From the NCBI GenBank assembly GCA_024138015.1, contig JAMXBB010000001.1, forward strand, positions 134,844,496 through 134,908,495: a stretch of 64,000 bases of DNA, read 5' to 3'. The stretch is from Lumnitzera littorea (taxonomy: Eukaryota > Streptophyta > Magnoliopsida > Myrtales > Combretaceae). Under the pieces are notes generated by a model. That model was not told the origin of the DNA, did not search any database, and saw nothing but the letters and a program-made list of their open reading frames with translations. The position numbers and the translations under genes are program-made. Shown in pieces: positions 21,704-34,559 of the stretch; positions within the stretch are counted from its first letter, which is position 1, and every line of letters starts with the position of its first letter.

Positions 21704-24700
21704 GCGAAATGTATCAATAAGATTATTCCGATTATATTTAAAACAAAAGGTTGATTCAATTCCAAAATGTTATCTCATCATTCCCTCTTGCATCATATTG
21801 AAACCATAATATTAAGTCTTTTAATTTAGTTTTGGTGACAACAGAAAATGTGTTAAGTGCTTACTACTATGTGCATAAAGTGCAGGTTGCGTAAGTGATA
21901 AATTAGATATACTTGATCAAGATAATGAAGGACTTGGAATGAATCCATAAAAGGAATAAAAGACTTAAAGGATTGCTCAGCAGTTTCTGTGATTGAAGAT
22001 AAAAAGAAATTAAAAAAAAAAAAACAAAATAATAAGCTCAAAGATTACCTTAAAGGATGCGACCTAAAGTATATAAGTTGGATAGATTAAAATATTTGAG
22101 GATGTAAGTCGGACAAATGACTATATCAAAGATTCAGTTCTACTTGTTAAATATATTCAATTCCATTTTGCTAAGGTTTGAATTATTTCTATGGGAATTA
22201 AACAATTGAGATGAAATAAAGTTTTAAAAATTTATTGAAATGAAGTATGTGGTTTAGATATTTTGTTCAAGTGCAGCAACGGATGGTTATTTAAGAAATC
22301 ATCAAGTCAAATAACAACTCATGAAGTTATGGGATGCAGTTTGCGAATAATTAGCACTGGGTAGTTTCATCTACACGTGTTACAAGCAAATTTATCCACA
22401 TTTCAGCAGCTTGGGTAAATCACTAACGTGGCAGTTATTCAATTGGCAGGTTGTTAAGTCATGGCGGCAAGCGTTTTTATTCAATTATCGGGCAGATTTT
22501 TCTAAAGCATTTCACAAGGGCTAAATTCATGCCAATCTGGTCTTTATCTAAATCTGTTTATGTAAATTGTTTGTCAAAGTGGCAGCTATCGTAAGTTTGC
22601 AAATCCAATAATATGTTTCAAAATGGACGAGAAGATCGGTCTTCTGTCAAGTATTTCACATGCGGAGGTGGAGGACTTGGCTATTATTTTCGACATGAAG
22701 CATTTTAATTATAACGTGGCGGCATTTCAATTAGTCAAGATGTCCAGCTGATTTTTATAAATATGTAGGATTTAAATTCAAATCAACGTATATGTAAAGG
22801 AAGATAAAGATATGCATTATATTCGCTATTTTGATGGGATCTTTTCAGAGAAATATCCAGAATTGTTTTTCAAAAGAAAATAAGATGATAAGGGATAAAG
22901 ATATGGTATAGAAATTTTTAGAGATAAATTTTTGTTTTTTTTAAATGAAAGATTTAAAGGAAACTTATAAGAAATTACTATTCCAAATAAAATGGAATAT
23001 ATGTATATATATAGATATAATTTTGACCAGATATTTTAAGTTTTTGGTAGAGATTTCTAAGAGAGCAAATAAGGCAAAGTTTTTGGACGAATTTTTGCAT
23101 TCCTTTGGGATTTGAATTTCAAATATGAGATAAACTTCAAATATTAGTCATATTCCTATTCCTTTCCCAACTAGTTGCTATTGCAATGAAGGATGCAGAC
23201 AACAATAATTTGTAACAGAGAAGCCGGATCTGATATTGCATACTGTCATAAAAAACAAAGAGCCCGCACGCACTTTGAGACTACCTCAAAGACTCGTCAG
23301 AGACTACCTGCTTTAAATCTTTTACATTTTACTGTTCTATTCTTTGTACTAAATTTGTCTAGAGAATTTTTATTGTTATATTCCTCGTACATTTAAATAC
23401 TTTGTGAAAGTTAGTTTGATAAGATGGCAAGAGAGGTTAAGAATTTTTCCATAGTTTGTAAGTTAGCTTGGAAAAAAGCTAGATAGACAGCATAAAGAGC
23501 AATTGATGCTAAAGATTTGTCTAATCCTATCGTATCCTCTTCAATCCTTTATTTGGATATAATATTGGAACGACACCGCTATACATGATCGGATCTCCAA
23601 TGGTAGAGGAGGAGAAGTGAATGTATAGGCACATGGCCAAACACATGCTAAATTGAATCTAAGAATGAAAACATCAAAGGAACCATTTTAGACCATAATT
23701 ATGCTGTTGTTTGGTTATCTAAAATTTATAGAACAAGACTAGCTATTTGGTTTGTAATTTGAGCTTAAGTACTGGATAATAAAGGGTCTAGAAGATTAGA
23801 CAAAATACTTAAAATTTATCTCATTTAAAATATAATATAAAAATTGGCTTTACTAGATAAAAACATAAATATTGAGGATAATAATATACTTAAATAAATT
23901 TTAAATAATATTGAGGATATATATATATATATATTAGAAAATATTTAAAATTTGTACTTTTAAATAATATAAAAATATAATTAAATAAATATTAGATAAT
24001 ATTGAGGTTTAAATATCAAAATATATTATTGAGTGCTTGTATATGTTAAACGAGAAATATTATAAAAATATATATTCTATATTATCCTTGATACAACAAT
24101 GCAGTACTGTCCTATATTTTTTATACTTATATATACTTTTTAATCCTTGTTATCTTATTGAAGTTTAGTAAACCAGGTCTGGAACTAACAGCGAGGGATG
24201 CGTAAAAATTCAAAATACCGGAGGATAAAAGGGTAAGAAATCATGGAAATTTAAGTTACATTTTCATTTAAGGAAATGACGTCCTTTCGTGAACTTCCAT
24301 ACATGTCGTTTCTTTCTCTTTTCAAACTCTTTGACTTGTGTTTTCTTACTAGTGTCAACTCAGCTATCCATCATCTTTTGGACTAGTGTCTTCTTATTTG
24401 CCCATTCATTTGTATCATCTATCTAATTGTGATTGGGTAAAAACTATAATACAAAGATGACGTTACTAGTCTGTAAATTATTATAAATGCCAATCGATCA
24501 ATGTTATATATAACTAATACAATATCTCAGAGTAATTTTATCTTTCCAAGATAATACTTATATGTTATAGCTAAATTATATTATCAAATTAATAATACTA
24601 CTAACGTTATGTACTTAAATTAATATTAAAAATATACAATGAAGTTAGCCGGATTAATAATAGTGTCTTTATATATATATATATATATATGCATCTGTAT

Positions 24701-25229
24701 ATTGTGGTTAGCTAATGGTTACTCTTCAGTTATTGCTACAGGAGTGATGAAATAATTGTAAATAAACACTCAAAATTATAGCTAAATCTTTGATTTGTAT
24801 TATCACCTTTTTATAACTTTTAAAAATATAAGTATAAAAACTTTCAATCATTGTATCATGTTAATTGCAATACTTTGAGATTTCAGTGATTGTTTGAGAA
24901 AATATTGCATATTTTTCCAAAGTTGATGAAGTTATAAATATACTATGAAAGTATTGTCTGCATTTCACTGAAAATCTTGGGGATTTGCAGTTTTCTTCTA
25001 GCTTAAACAGCCCTTAAATCCTTTTTACAACCAACCGGTTAAGATGAACCAAGATAATTTGTATATCAGCCAAAAGATGCAACAAACATTATGCTGCTGA
25101 AAAGTGCATATCAACCAAACATGTTCCTTGAAGTCAAAGAGGAACTAATTAGTGATGAACCACGTATCTTAGAAAAAGTATTTGGTCCTCTCTAGTTAGT
25201 TAGCCATCGACTTAAGGTGGTCTTTCTGG
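21704..25229. other. non-coding region upstream of the receptor-kinase pseudogene
   Basis: No gene recognised. 22,250-23,420 has a less AT-rich texture with cttgg/gtggca motifs. It ends in a pattern like an LTR leader (gagactacctcaaag, ctgttctattctttgtactaaattt), so it may be an orphan LTR, but I found no partner. 23,760-24,720 is very AT-rich with TA-runs (23,919-23,935 and 24,671-24,690). 24,960-25,229 is the immediate upstream region of the kinase pseudogene. Confidence 0.45.
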
Positions 25230-25239
25230 TATATAAATA
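25230..25239 (+). promoter_or_regulatory. TATA box of the receptor-kinase pseudogene
   Basis: TATATAAATA is a good plant TATA box, only 15 bp before the first ATG (25,255). Plant transcription usually starts 25-35 bp downstream of a TATA box, so the first ATG may lie upstream of the transcript start. A later Met could then be the real start. Confidence 0.6.
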
Positions 25240-25254
25240 GACTACCGTCTACTC

Positions 25255-27274
25255 ATGAAGTCATCAAACACACAGCAGCCATCTAAAACACCTCCAACGA
25301 TTGCTGTGAGAAACCATTTCTTATTATTGCTTCTATCATGGATGTTCTTATGCATACCATTTTCCTCTTCAAAATATGGAAGCATGAAGCAGCACATTTC
25401 TCTTTCTGTGGAGAACGCAGTTGATGTTTTGATATCAGAAAATGGTGAATTCATTGCGGGGTTTTACCCGGTAGGAAATAATGCTTGCTCCTTTGCCATT
25501 TGCTTCAGCAAACCCTCTTGCAGCCTCAAAGACTACCGTTGTGTGGATGGCGAAGCGCAATGAACCCGTGAATGGAAAGCACTCCAAACTCAACTTAACA
25601 AAGCATGGTGAAGCGGTGCTAATGGATGCAAGGTGTGCAGGTTCAATGGTTTGGTCCGTGAACATGGCTTCAATGACCGAAATATCAGTGGTATTAAAGC
25701 TCGAAAACAATGGAAATCTAATCCTCAAAACTCTTGAAGGAAGGATTTTATGGCAGAGCTTTGAATCACCGACCAATACACTTCTTCCACAGCAAGTACT
25801 GACAATAGAGGAAACTATTCCTCTGGCTGCTACTACAAGCTTTATTTCGATGATGACAATGTTCTCCGTCTTTTTTACTGGACCTGAAGTCTCGAGCGTT
25901 TATTGGCCTGTTCCATCCTCACTTCCCTGGGAAGTTGGAAGAGCACCTTACAATGATAGTAGAGTGGCAGTCCTTGATATCTGTGGCAACTTTACATCTT
26001 CCGATAACTTGAAGTTTCTCTCAGCCAACTTTGGTGTTGTGATCCAGAGAATTTTGAGAGTCCATTTAGATGGTAACGTTCGTTTGTATAACCAATCTGC
26101 GGAACAAAAAGAATGGAGGGTTACTTGGCAATTAATTTCCAGGCCTTGTGAAGTTCATGGCATTTGTGGACCTAATAGTCTGTGCATTTACGATCCTTTA
26201 TCTGGAAGAAGTTGCTCTTGTTCGCCAGGGTACGAGAGGAGAAGCCTCGCTGAGTGGACTCAAGGGTGCAAACCCAAATTCAAGAGCTTTTGTGATGATG
26301 AAAATGCTGGTGTTGACTTCATTTGGCTTCCTCATACCGTCTTTTATGGATATGAAAAAGGGTTCTATCCAAATACCACTTTTGCAGAGTGCAAGAAGCG
26401 ATGCTTTGATATGTGCAGTCGTAGAGGTTTTCAATACAAATTTGACAACGCAAGTGATAAATTTAATTTTTATCCGAAAGTTCGGTTATTGAATGGTCAT
26501 GGCTCATCTGATGTAGGAAACATCCATTTGAAATTGCCGAAGGATCACAATTTCAGCTGCTACCAAACAGAGGCAAAGAATCTATAAGAATCCAACTTAC
26601 GTTGCTCTATACACGATATCAACCTAACTAGGACCTACACGAAACGGGATGAGAATAGAGTAATAAAAGCTATGGTCATATTTGCCCTGGCATTAGCAGG
26701 GTAGGAGATCATTGCAGGAGTTGCCGTGTTTTGTTCCTTAATTTGGACAAGACTTGACAAGATTAAGGCTAAACAAGGTTACCACCTTGCAGTAACAAGA
26801 TTCAAGAGTCATACATACAGTGAGCTAAAAGCGGCCACAAAAAATTTTAGCAAGGAAATTGGAAGAGGAGCCACAGGATCTGTGTACAAAGCTGAACTAC
26901 CCAAAGGAAAAATTGCAGCCGTCAAGAGGCTCAATGAGGCAAGCGGAGGGGAGGAAGAATTTCTAGCAGAGGTGAGCTCAATTGGAAAGCTTAGTCACGA
27001 ATTTGACTGAAATGTGGGGCCATTGTAGAAGTATAGGCTTTTGGTGTATGAATACATGGAACACGGTCCACTTGCAGAAAATATTTCCTCTAGCTTGATT
27101 GGGACAAGAGGTTTGATATTGCACTAGGATAGACAAAAGGGCTTGCCTATCTACACCAGGAGTGCTTGGAGTGTGTACTCCATTGTGATGTGAAGCCTCA
27201 TAACATACTCTTAAAATTGATTACCAGCCAAAAGTGGCAGATTTTGAGCTGTCAAAGTTGCTAAATAAAGGAGT
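25255..27274 (+). pseudogene. G-type lectin S-receptor-like kinase (ZmPK1-like), N-terminal part, pseudogene
   Basis: A membrane receptor kinase in intact form. Residues about 19-40 (NHFLLLLLSWMFLCIPFSSS) are a signal peptide. A bulb-type lectin domain follows (ISENGEFIAGFY, then after a frameshift near 25,530 TTVVWMAKRNEPVNG and ILWQSFESPTNTLLP). Two compensating shifts near 25,800-25,880 garble the next stretch. EVSSVYWP, an EGF-like cysteine cluster (CEVHGICGPNSLC, CSCSPGY) and a PAN-like region (CKKRCFDMCSRRGFQYKF) follow, then a stop at 26,585. The membrane segment (26,672-26,745) contains a stop. Kinase: IGRGATGSVYKA, IAAVKRLNE, a shift near 27,005, catalytic loop HCDVKPHNILL (27,181-27,213), and DFE in place of DFG (27,240). 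A gypsy LTR cuts the gene at 27,275. There are no introns, as is usual for this group. Confidence 0.92.
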
Positions 27275-27918
27275 TGTGGGTATATGGTATGGGTGCAACG
27301 ATTACGTGCATGCCATACGCCAAGCTATGCTATGCGTGACTATAGAATGACTTGAATCATATGTATTGGATGATCAAGAGAGAAGTGTAGGGAGAAGGAG
27401 TATGCGATCTCAACAAGGCTCTAACATTTGTGGTAATAGATGGAGGAGTTAAAAGGCATTAAACTCTACAGTCGATAGAGAACGAGATGATGTTTTTGAA
27501 ATATTCAAATGTTTGATCTTTCAAAGTGGATTTTGGTAGAGTAACGATATTTGTACTAAGATTTCCTTGTCTAAATGAGAAGGGAAATGGATATTTATAG
27601 TAGTTGACCATTGATTTCATCTGAAGGATTATGATATTGATCAATGACTAAGATCAATCCTTTTTATTAATGGATCCCTTATGGGTTTCGTTGGATTCAA
27701 ACCCAATGAAAGCCTTATTCTTGGTATGAGCCTATGTTGAGAAGGGTTGGATCGAGCGGCCCGATCCAATGAACTTTACTCTAAGTCCACTATGTCAAAA
27801 CTCTCTTAATCATTCAGAATATTTAGACTTGATTTTTGGACCTCGTAACCTTAGCCTAAATAGTCAAACTCAATTAATTAATGAGCTTAAAGCCAAAATT
27901 TAAATTTAGCTCTCTACA
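27275..27918 (-). mobile_element. 3' LTR of gypsy family X
   Basis: 644 bp. On the minus strand it begins TGTAGAGAGC at 27,918 and ends CCCACA at 27,275, with proper TG...CA ends. It matches the LTR at 5022-5660 in inverted orientation along its whole length. It is preceded on the minus strand by a purine-rich AAGGAGCAAAA, so it is a 3' LTR. It abuts the kinase pseudogene, whose last bases are GGAGT. Confidence 0.85.
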
Positions 27919-27929
27919 TTTTGCTCCTT
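27919..27929 (-). other. polypurine tract of family X 3' LTR
   Basis: The minus strand reads AAGGAGCAAAA immediately before the LTR start. Confidence 0.6.
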
Positions 27930-28838
27930 AACCAAAGTCTTTAGGACATAGTCTAAGGGATTTGGGCATCAAATGACCCTTTCAATTGACTCTTGCGCGT
28001 GTGCACTATTGAATACTGTACCGCTGCCAAATTCATTCAAAAATTGACTTAGTGCCTAAGGTCATAGCACCTCTTAATTGTGTATCATGCCTTAGTTGGA
28101 CTGAGTTGTACATTGCCCCTAAAGTAGTACTAAATTAAATTTTCTTTAAGTTATCTCTTTTGAGCTGATTCGTCTCTTTGATTCGATCTACATGAGTTAT
28201 TGATTCCGTTGAGTTGAATTTTTATGCTAAATTTACATTAATGATCTCATTGGGTTGACTCCATCTATCAATATTACCTTGATTTTCTTTTTATATAAAA
28301 GTATTCTTCTTATAAGGTCTTCACATATAAAGCAAATTATTTGTTGTGCTACAAATTTTCAAATCTCTTTTTAAAAAATTCCTTCAAAAATACTTTACAT
28401 AAACGTCCTTGTCAACAATTAACTTTCATTCTTTTCATGCTGGGTACATTAAACTTAAACTAACTATTCTACAACTACAAGCACATGAACTTGCTACCAC
28501 TTATAGACTCCACTAAACAGGAAACCTAATGTCCTACTCATCTAGAGACCTAAGAAAACAAATGAAGGGTAGCCTTTTAGGGATATTAGAGCTAATTGGT
28601 CATGTTAGCAACCCTTGTTCATTCGAGAAAGAAAGGGGAAAAGAGCTCATAGAGCTCTTCAGACCATTAGTGCAAAGGAAGGAGAGTGCAGTAGGGGTGC
28701 CACATCATGAAGCAAATCATGACCACCAACGACAATGGCTATCCCCTCACAACCCATAGTAAGCCCTCCGAGTTCTATTTTCTTTTTCTCATCATTGAAA
28801 CTTCCCCTCCCCTTTGCTAGTTCATTTGCGGTATCTCC
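27930..28838 (-). other. internal 3' region of gypsy family X, no recognisable genes
   Basis: Non-coding sequence next to the polypurine tract. A small purine-rich stretch at 28,520-28,760 opens short frames on both strands, but neither resembles a known protein. It is bounded on the right by the start of a long LTR. Confidence 0.4.
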
Positions 28839-29358
28839 TGTAAGACCTATAATCAGGTATTTAAGGTTCAATTTGTAGAATTTAAGACGATTAAGCAAAT
28901 TGTGCAATCTAGTCCAAATTTTATAATGAAGCTATGATTATTAGTAAAAGTAATCTTATGAGTTTGAATTGAGGAAAATAAATAAATAAATAAATAATTA
29001 ATTATTATAATATTGAATTATCTGTAAATTGCTCGTTATTTATTGAAAACGTATAAAACGAGTTATGATAACTAACGAATCGATAGAGATTAATTATATG
29101 TATACTAAAAATCATAAAATAACTTAAATAATATTTAGGAGTATTTATTTATATCATATATGTATTTACATGTAGGTAAAAATATGCGAAATTACTTAAA
29201 AAACCCAAAATATGCTAAAATAATACTATATAATTAAGGAAAATTCATAAATAATTAAAGAAAAATATGAAAAAATGAGATAAAGTCTAGAAGTAAGGCG
29301 TGGCAAATTAGAAATGGAGAATGGAAAGCAACCAATTAAAATCAACCAACAAAAAAGT

Positions 29359-29363
<5 letters not shown>

Positions 29364-29392
<29 letters not shown>
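29364..29392. repeat. (AG)n microsatellite
   Basis: About 14 AG dinucleotides inside LTR copy A. Confidence 0.9.
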
Positions 29393-29394
<2 letters not shown>

Positions 29395-32188
29395 AGAGAC
29401 ACTTGGCAAAGAAAGAATGAAGAAAAAAAATCCTAAACTCAACTATAAAAACATAAGACCTTCATCCAAACTCATTTTGGACATTTTAGAATCTAGAAAA
29501 AATTAGGGATAAGGGAGAAAAAAAAGAGAGTAATTTTACAAAAAATTAGAAAATTATAATGCAAATAAGGCACATAAGGAGATCCTTAGTTCAACGACCA
29601 CCTGGAGAAGAACGGTCACCACCAAAAAATAGTGGACCCCACGTATAGAGTTGTAGACAATGGTGGACCACTGCTGGTGGCTTGAAGTTTATCTATTAGT
29701 GAGTTTCATTTTTTCCTTTTGAATTTGTTTAATTTAGTAAAAATATAAAATATGCATGGAAAATTATGAAATTTAGTTTCTCTAGGTATTTTTGCATCTA
29801 GAATCAGAATATCAAACCATTTTTTTTTAAATTTGAAGTGCTTATATAGGTTCCTTAAGAATAGACCCGATTCCAATGAACTTTGTATGAATTTTCAAAA
29901 ATAGTAAATAATGTTATTTTGAGCTAGTTTTTGGTGTACATATTCCTTATATGATATATTTAATTTAAATAAAAATAAATTTTGATAAAATACATGTTTA
30001 GTATTTATTAAATTTATTTTATTAAATCTACCTTGTTTTTCATATGAAAGAAATAATAGGTTTTTATTAAATTCCTTAATGAATCGAATTTGTAATGACT
30101 TCTAAAGCTTAGTTATAATTTTGGCAATATTCAGTTTGAATCTTATAATTTTATTTGGTCATTTACCTAATTTAAGCTAATTTTTAGCAAAATCAAACCT
30201 AAAATCAGTATATCGAAAAATAATACATATTAAACTATCTTAGTACTTTTCATGATCATAATATAGCAATCGTAATTTAATGAGTATAATATATTTTCCG
30301 TGGCTTTAGTGGAGTTTGAAGCATTAGTTGTATGTATTATGTATAATATGTACTAAATATGTACGTAAATGGTATGTTTCAGATTAATTTTATGATTTAG
30401 GATTAGTTTGGTTTATATTCTGATTTAGGATGAATTTAGATGTCTTGGAATGTTAGTTGATGATAAGAGATGTAAATTATGGTATTGGAGAGGTTAGATG
30501 TATTCTTTATGTGTAGATTAAGTAGTAATAAGTAATATGTGAAATAGGAAGATTAAATAAGGGAAGAATATTAAGTTAAATTAATAATATTATAATAATA
30601 GGATAATATTATAAATCTGGTTTGAAAGGTAAATTTGAGAAATTATACAAAAATGTAGATTATTCTTATATCAGGAGTTGATTCGATAGTTAAATTAAAA
30701 ACATAGTGTACCATACTAATCGAAATACTGATTAGGAGCTAAAACATAGATTTAGGATACTTAAGCATAGTTAGATGAATTTCACATTTTAGTCTAGGAA
30801 GAATTCTTAGGGTTCATAAATAAAAACAATAATTAGAAGTTAAAACAAAACTGAATTTAGAGACTGATTCAAAAATTGAATCGGAAATTAATTTTGAACT
30901 AATTTGGTTATAGGAGATATAGAAATTGGATAAATGTGTAAAATTATAGTCCCAAACTTAAAACCCATGATTTAAAACCTATATATATATATATATATAT
31001 ACATATGTATAAGCGATCATGTTAAATGAAGATTATTTCTAGACCAAAATCCAATTTAGAAGTCGAAATTGTAAGGGAAACAGAAAACAAATTTGAAACT
31101 TAGCTGAACAAGAGAAGTAATTCTAAAAGACTTAGACTTAAATCGCTAAATGTAAGAAGATCATAAATCAAAGATACTCATAATCTAAATTATATAACAA
31201 AACATAACATATCTATGGTAGTTATGGGAAACTAAACTAACATCTGTATTATAGGGATTATTGGTGATGGCTTGTGTGAGTCGCACCTTGAATGAGTAGA
31301 CGAGAAGTCCAAGTAAGTTAGGATTAATACATTACTGTATTTTAGAGTACTAATTTGTAGTACTCGAAGGCTTGAAATTACACTTGATTGTGCTTATTAG
31401 ATAATGTCTGTGCGCATTTGCTTGTTTCTAAGTGATGCTATGATTCTAAGTTGTTGTTTTAACTTATATTTATGTGATTTGTTTGAAATAATTGAACACT
31501 TTAAACCAGATCTAATTAAATATATGACTTGAAATTCTAAATTGGACCTGTATAACAACACATTAAGGAAAACTTAGGGTTCTCTAGTCAAATATCGATC
31601 CCTTCGAAAGGAATAGCGCTGGAGAGCATAATTGGTTATTTCTTCATCCTTAGTTGAACTAAGTAACAGGTGAAGAGGTCGCGACAAGGGTGAAGGCAAT
31701 GCTTCAAAGGTAGTTGCGGGAGGAGCGATGTCTCCATTGCATAAGCTTGGGTTTAGTTGTAAGCTGTTGCATTAAATGAAAACTCCTTAACCTAGATTGG
31801 AATGGATGAAATTTCTCTAATCTCACAATGGGTTAAACAACATCATGTGATGACATTTGCTTAAACATGCATTGCATCTAACTAAATTGGTTGATAACCT
31901 TGCTTATGTTTAATGTATAGTTTTAAGTCTCCGACCTAACTTACTGAGTTGTAGTTACTTACATCCCTATAAATGTTGTTGTAGGTGCTAGCTAGGAAGC
32001 AGCTTATATTTATCTTGAGACTAGTAATTGCTAGATCTTGGGGAATAAGGAAATACTTCTGAAGAACAGATATATCTTTAAGGTCTTACCTTTTATTTGG
32101 CATCTTTCAATTTCAAATTATGTATTACTTACAAAATATAATACGATGAAACTCTAAAAACATTATTTGTAATACTTGAATCATAGTG

Positions 32189-32218
32189 TATGTGTGTGTG
32201 TGTGTGTGTATGTGTGTA
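32189..32218. repeat. (GT)n microsatellite
   Basis: Imperfect GT run followed by TATA-rich sequence, inside LTR copy A. Confidence 0.85.
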
Positions 32219-32406
32219 TACATATATATATTCATACTTTCTTAGGTAAATAATTTATTTAATTCATGAATTGTTTATTTCAAAGCGGGTTAGTCGTAGA
32301 CGCTTTGTATAAATCAGATCTAAGTTAGCAACTGTATAGTCAGTTTTTATCTTAGAATGGTTTGTATAGCGGGACTGTTACGACTCTACCTTTTTAGGAT
32401 GTGACA

Positions 32407-34200
32407 GTTTTGAGTTCCCCTTTGTTTTTCTTTCTTTTTCTTTTCTTTTTTTCTTTTTTTCTTTTTTTGCTTCTGTTTCCTTTTTTTTTTTCTTTTTTTG
32501 TCTTCATCTATCTTTAACATGTTAAGGTTCTGCATTTTTCAGCACATTAGGGTTTCTTCTTCCTATCTTTTTCTATTTATTCTTCTTCTCCTCTTGCTTG
32601 ATTCATTCATTTTTTTTCTTCTTTATTAGCATAACCCTCTTAGGATTTCATATATTTCGTAGCATCTTCTTGCTTCCTAACTAGGGGTTCGTCAAAATAG
32701 ATGGTAAGACTCGGTGCCTTCTGTTTTGATTGTCACTTTAATCCCATAGCTAAATTTTTTATTCCTTTTTGTCATTTCTTGTAGGGACCAAGAAACAAGC
32801 CTTTCTATGGTTTGGTTTAGATGTTGATAATATGTTTTACCTACTTCCCACATTCATGTCTTCAAATGAACAATAATATGAGCTATTGTTTCTTTAGAGG
32901 CATTATTGATAATGTAACTCCCCATATCTCTATTATTGATAACAAGATGATGAGATGAGTTTCAAGGCTTCCTACTACTGCTGTTGAAGCCAATTGATAA
33001 TCTTGGCACTCTTTTGTTTTCACCAGCTTTTGATATAAAATCCTCTTGAACTTTTAACTTTATTTTGTAGCATAACTAACTTTGAGTCAAATATTAAACT
33101 GGATGGTTACTTTTCAACATCAGCTTTGCATTGTGAATTGGCTCTTTTTACATTCTTTGGTTTGAATTTGCCTCCCATCGCACATCATGTTTTGCTAAGT
33201 GGTGCATGTTTTGTTTCTAAGCACTTTGTCACATGTGTGTCCTTAAAATGGAATTAATAACTTTTTTGGTACTTCTCTATGTATTGCCTTCTAGTTGAGT
33301 ACACGTGAATTGTTGACTATATGCAAACCTTTGGCTACTACATTTAGAGATTGATTAGCATCTAGCTGAATGAATTGATGTATTGAGGGAGTAGGATTTA
33401 TTCTCTTTTGAATGGGGCTAATCTTATGTTATACCTTGACAAAAGCTGCACATATTTGTAACGCTAAAGATAGGAATGAATTTTTTTTTTTACTTCACTT
33501 GTTAATGATGCCAATCCACCATAGAAACCAAGATACTTTATATACATCAACTTTGTAAGTTACAAATTGTTAATGTCCATCCTCTTCTAACACATGTCCT
33601 CAATATAGTTGTACACTTGATAGTTTTGAGAATACATTTGATAAGAAACTTCTTTTAATGGCCTCATGGATGAATGAAAAAAATTGAGCACATGTATTCT
33701 CATGATATGTTGAAATTTCTTTTTCCATCACTTTCTCTGTTGCTTTTGAATTCATGCATTCATATGTATCACTTCCTCTATAACGTATGTAAATCCATCG
33801 TTCTTGATAATGGCTTCCCTCTATATTTTTATTATACTCAAATTCATTATTGAGTATTGGATTGTCTTCTAAATAAATCCATATAAGTCGAGCGTTTGTC
33901 TTGAATTGCATGGTGTGATAAGACTTGTTTTTCTTTTCCTTCTCATGCAATTAGTAATAGGATAATTTTTATTACTCATTGCTTTGGTTCTTGTAATTTT
34001 ATTGATGTCTTCATGTGTCTTCAGATAATTAACTCTTGTATCTTCCTCCACCTCCTTCCCACCCCTACCTACCCTCACCCTTTCTTTTTCATAGATATGA
34101 AGCTGACATCTCTTCATTGTCCATGTTTTGCAAGTAGCACAATCAATAGTTGGGAGTTCACTATCACATTTTGAGTGGTCACTATCTTAAGCTTTTCATA
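32407..34200. other. non-coding region downstream of Ogre-like gag
   Basis: Begins with a pyrimidine-rich tract (32,420-32,500). No coding sequence of a known family is visible. The minus-strand frames at 33,600-34,117 are unrecognised and have no family signature. In a normal Ogre element this interval would carry protease, RT, RNase H and integrase; none can be seen. Confidence 0.5.
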
Positions 34201-34202
34201 AT

Positions 34203-34480
34203 TAGCAAATTGGCTTGGTTTAAAGAAGATCTCTTTATCTGGGTTAAAGGTCTACGATCGTAACTTGATAACCAGATCTCAAACTAGCAACAGTTAGCTA
34301 ATTGATACGGTTTAAAGAGGGTAAACTCTTTATCACCCAAACTGTAGTCTGCAGTCATAACGTCAGGACTAGGTCTCATCCTTATAGCAATAAGCAAATT
34401 GGTGCGGTTTAAGGAGTATAGAATCTTTATTACTTGGACCATAACTATTTGCAAATCAAAGGCCAACAGAAACCGATCCT
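34203..34480. repeat. tandem repeat, about 90-98 bp unit, 3 copies
   Basis: Units begin near 34,203, 34,294 and 34,392 with agc(a/t)aattg(g/a), followed by (c/t)ggtttaa(a/g)ga and tctttat(c/t)a. Copies 2 and 3 share ggtttaaaga and gcaaat/cagtc text. It lies 3' of gag in the Ogre-like element. Tandem repeats in non-coding parts are known in Ogre elements. Confidence 0.7.
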
Positions 34481-34559
34481 CATGAGTAGGTAACAGTGAA
34501 GAACTATAAAACTTGGGTCATGTGTGGCCTCCTTTTATGATCTCCATAAAACCAATTGC

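Larger units (their letters stand above)
28839..32406 (+). mobile_element. long gypsy LTR (about 3.57 kb), copy A
   Basis: Starts TGTAAGACCTATAATC and ends ttaggatGTGACA. The 3' kilobase matches the solo LTR at 38,179-48,173. Shared blocks are ccttcgaaaggaatag / ccttcgataaggatag, the ttagttgaactaagt / ttagctgaactaagt block, ctccattgcataagc, cttacttactgag-like text and a cgggact/ggtgagattgttacgact/gcgact end. The length and the tail ending in GTGACA resemble LTRs of Tekay/Del-type chromoviruses, but no coding part is attached. No 5-bp duplication flanks it (TCTCC and GTTTT), so it may be a recombinant or an element end rather than a clean solo LTR. Confidence 0.65.

Noticed and set aside
25435..25776. 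Minus-strand frame opposite the lectin domain
   Set aside because: Shadow of the receptor-kinase coding strand; no protein family resemblance.
33600..34117. Two overlapping minus-strand frames (116 and 82 residues)
   Set aside because: Considered as a possible small gene in the repeat-rich region, but the composition is AT-driven and nothing conserved is recognised.
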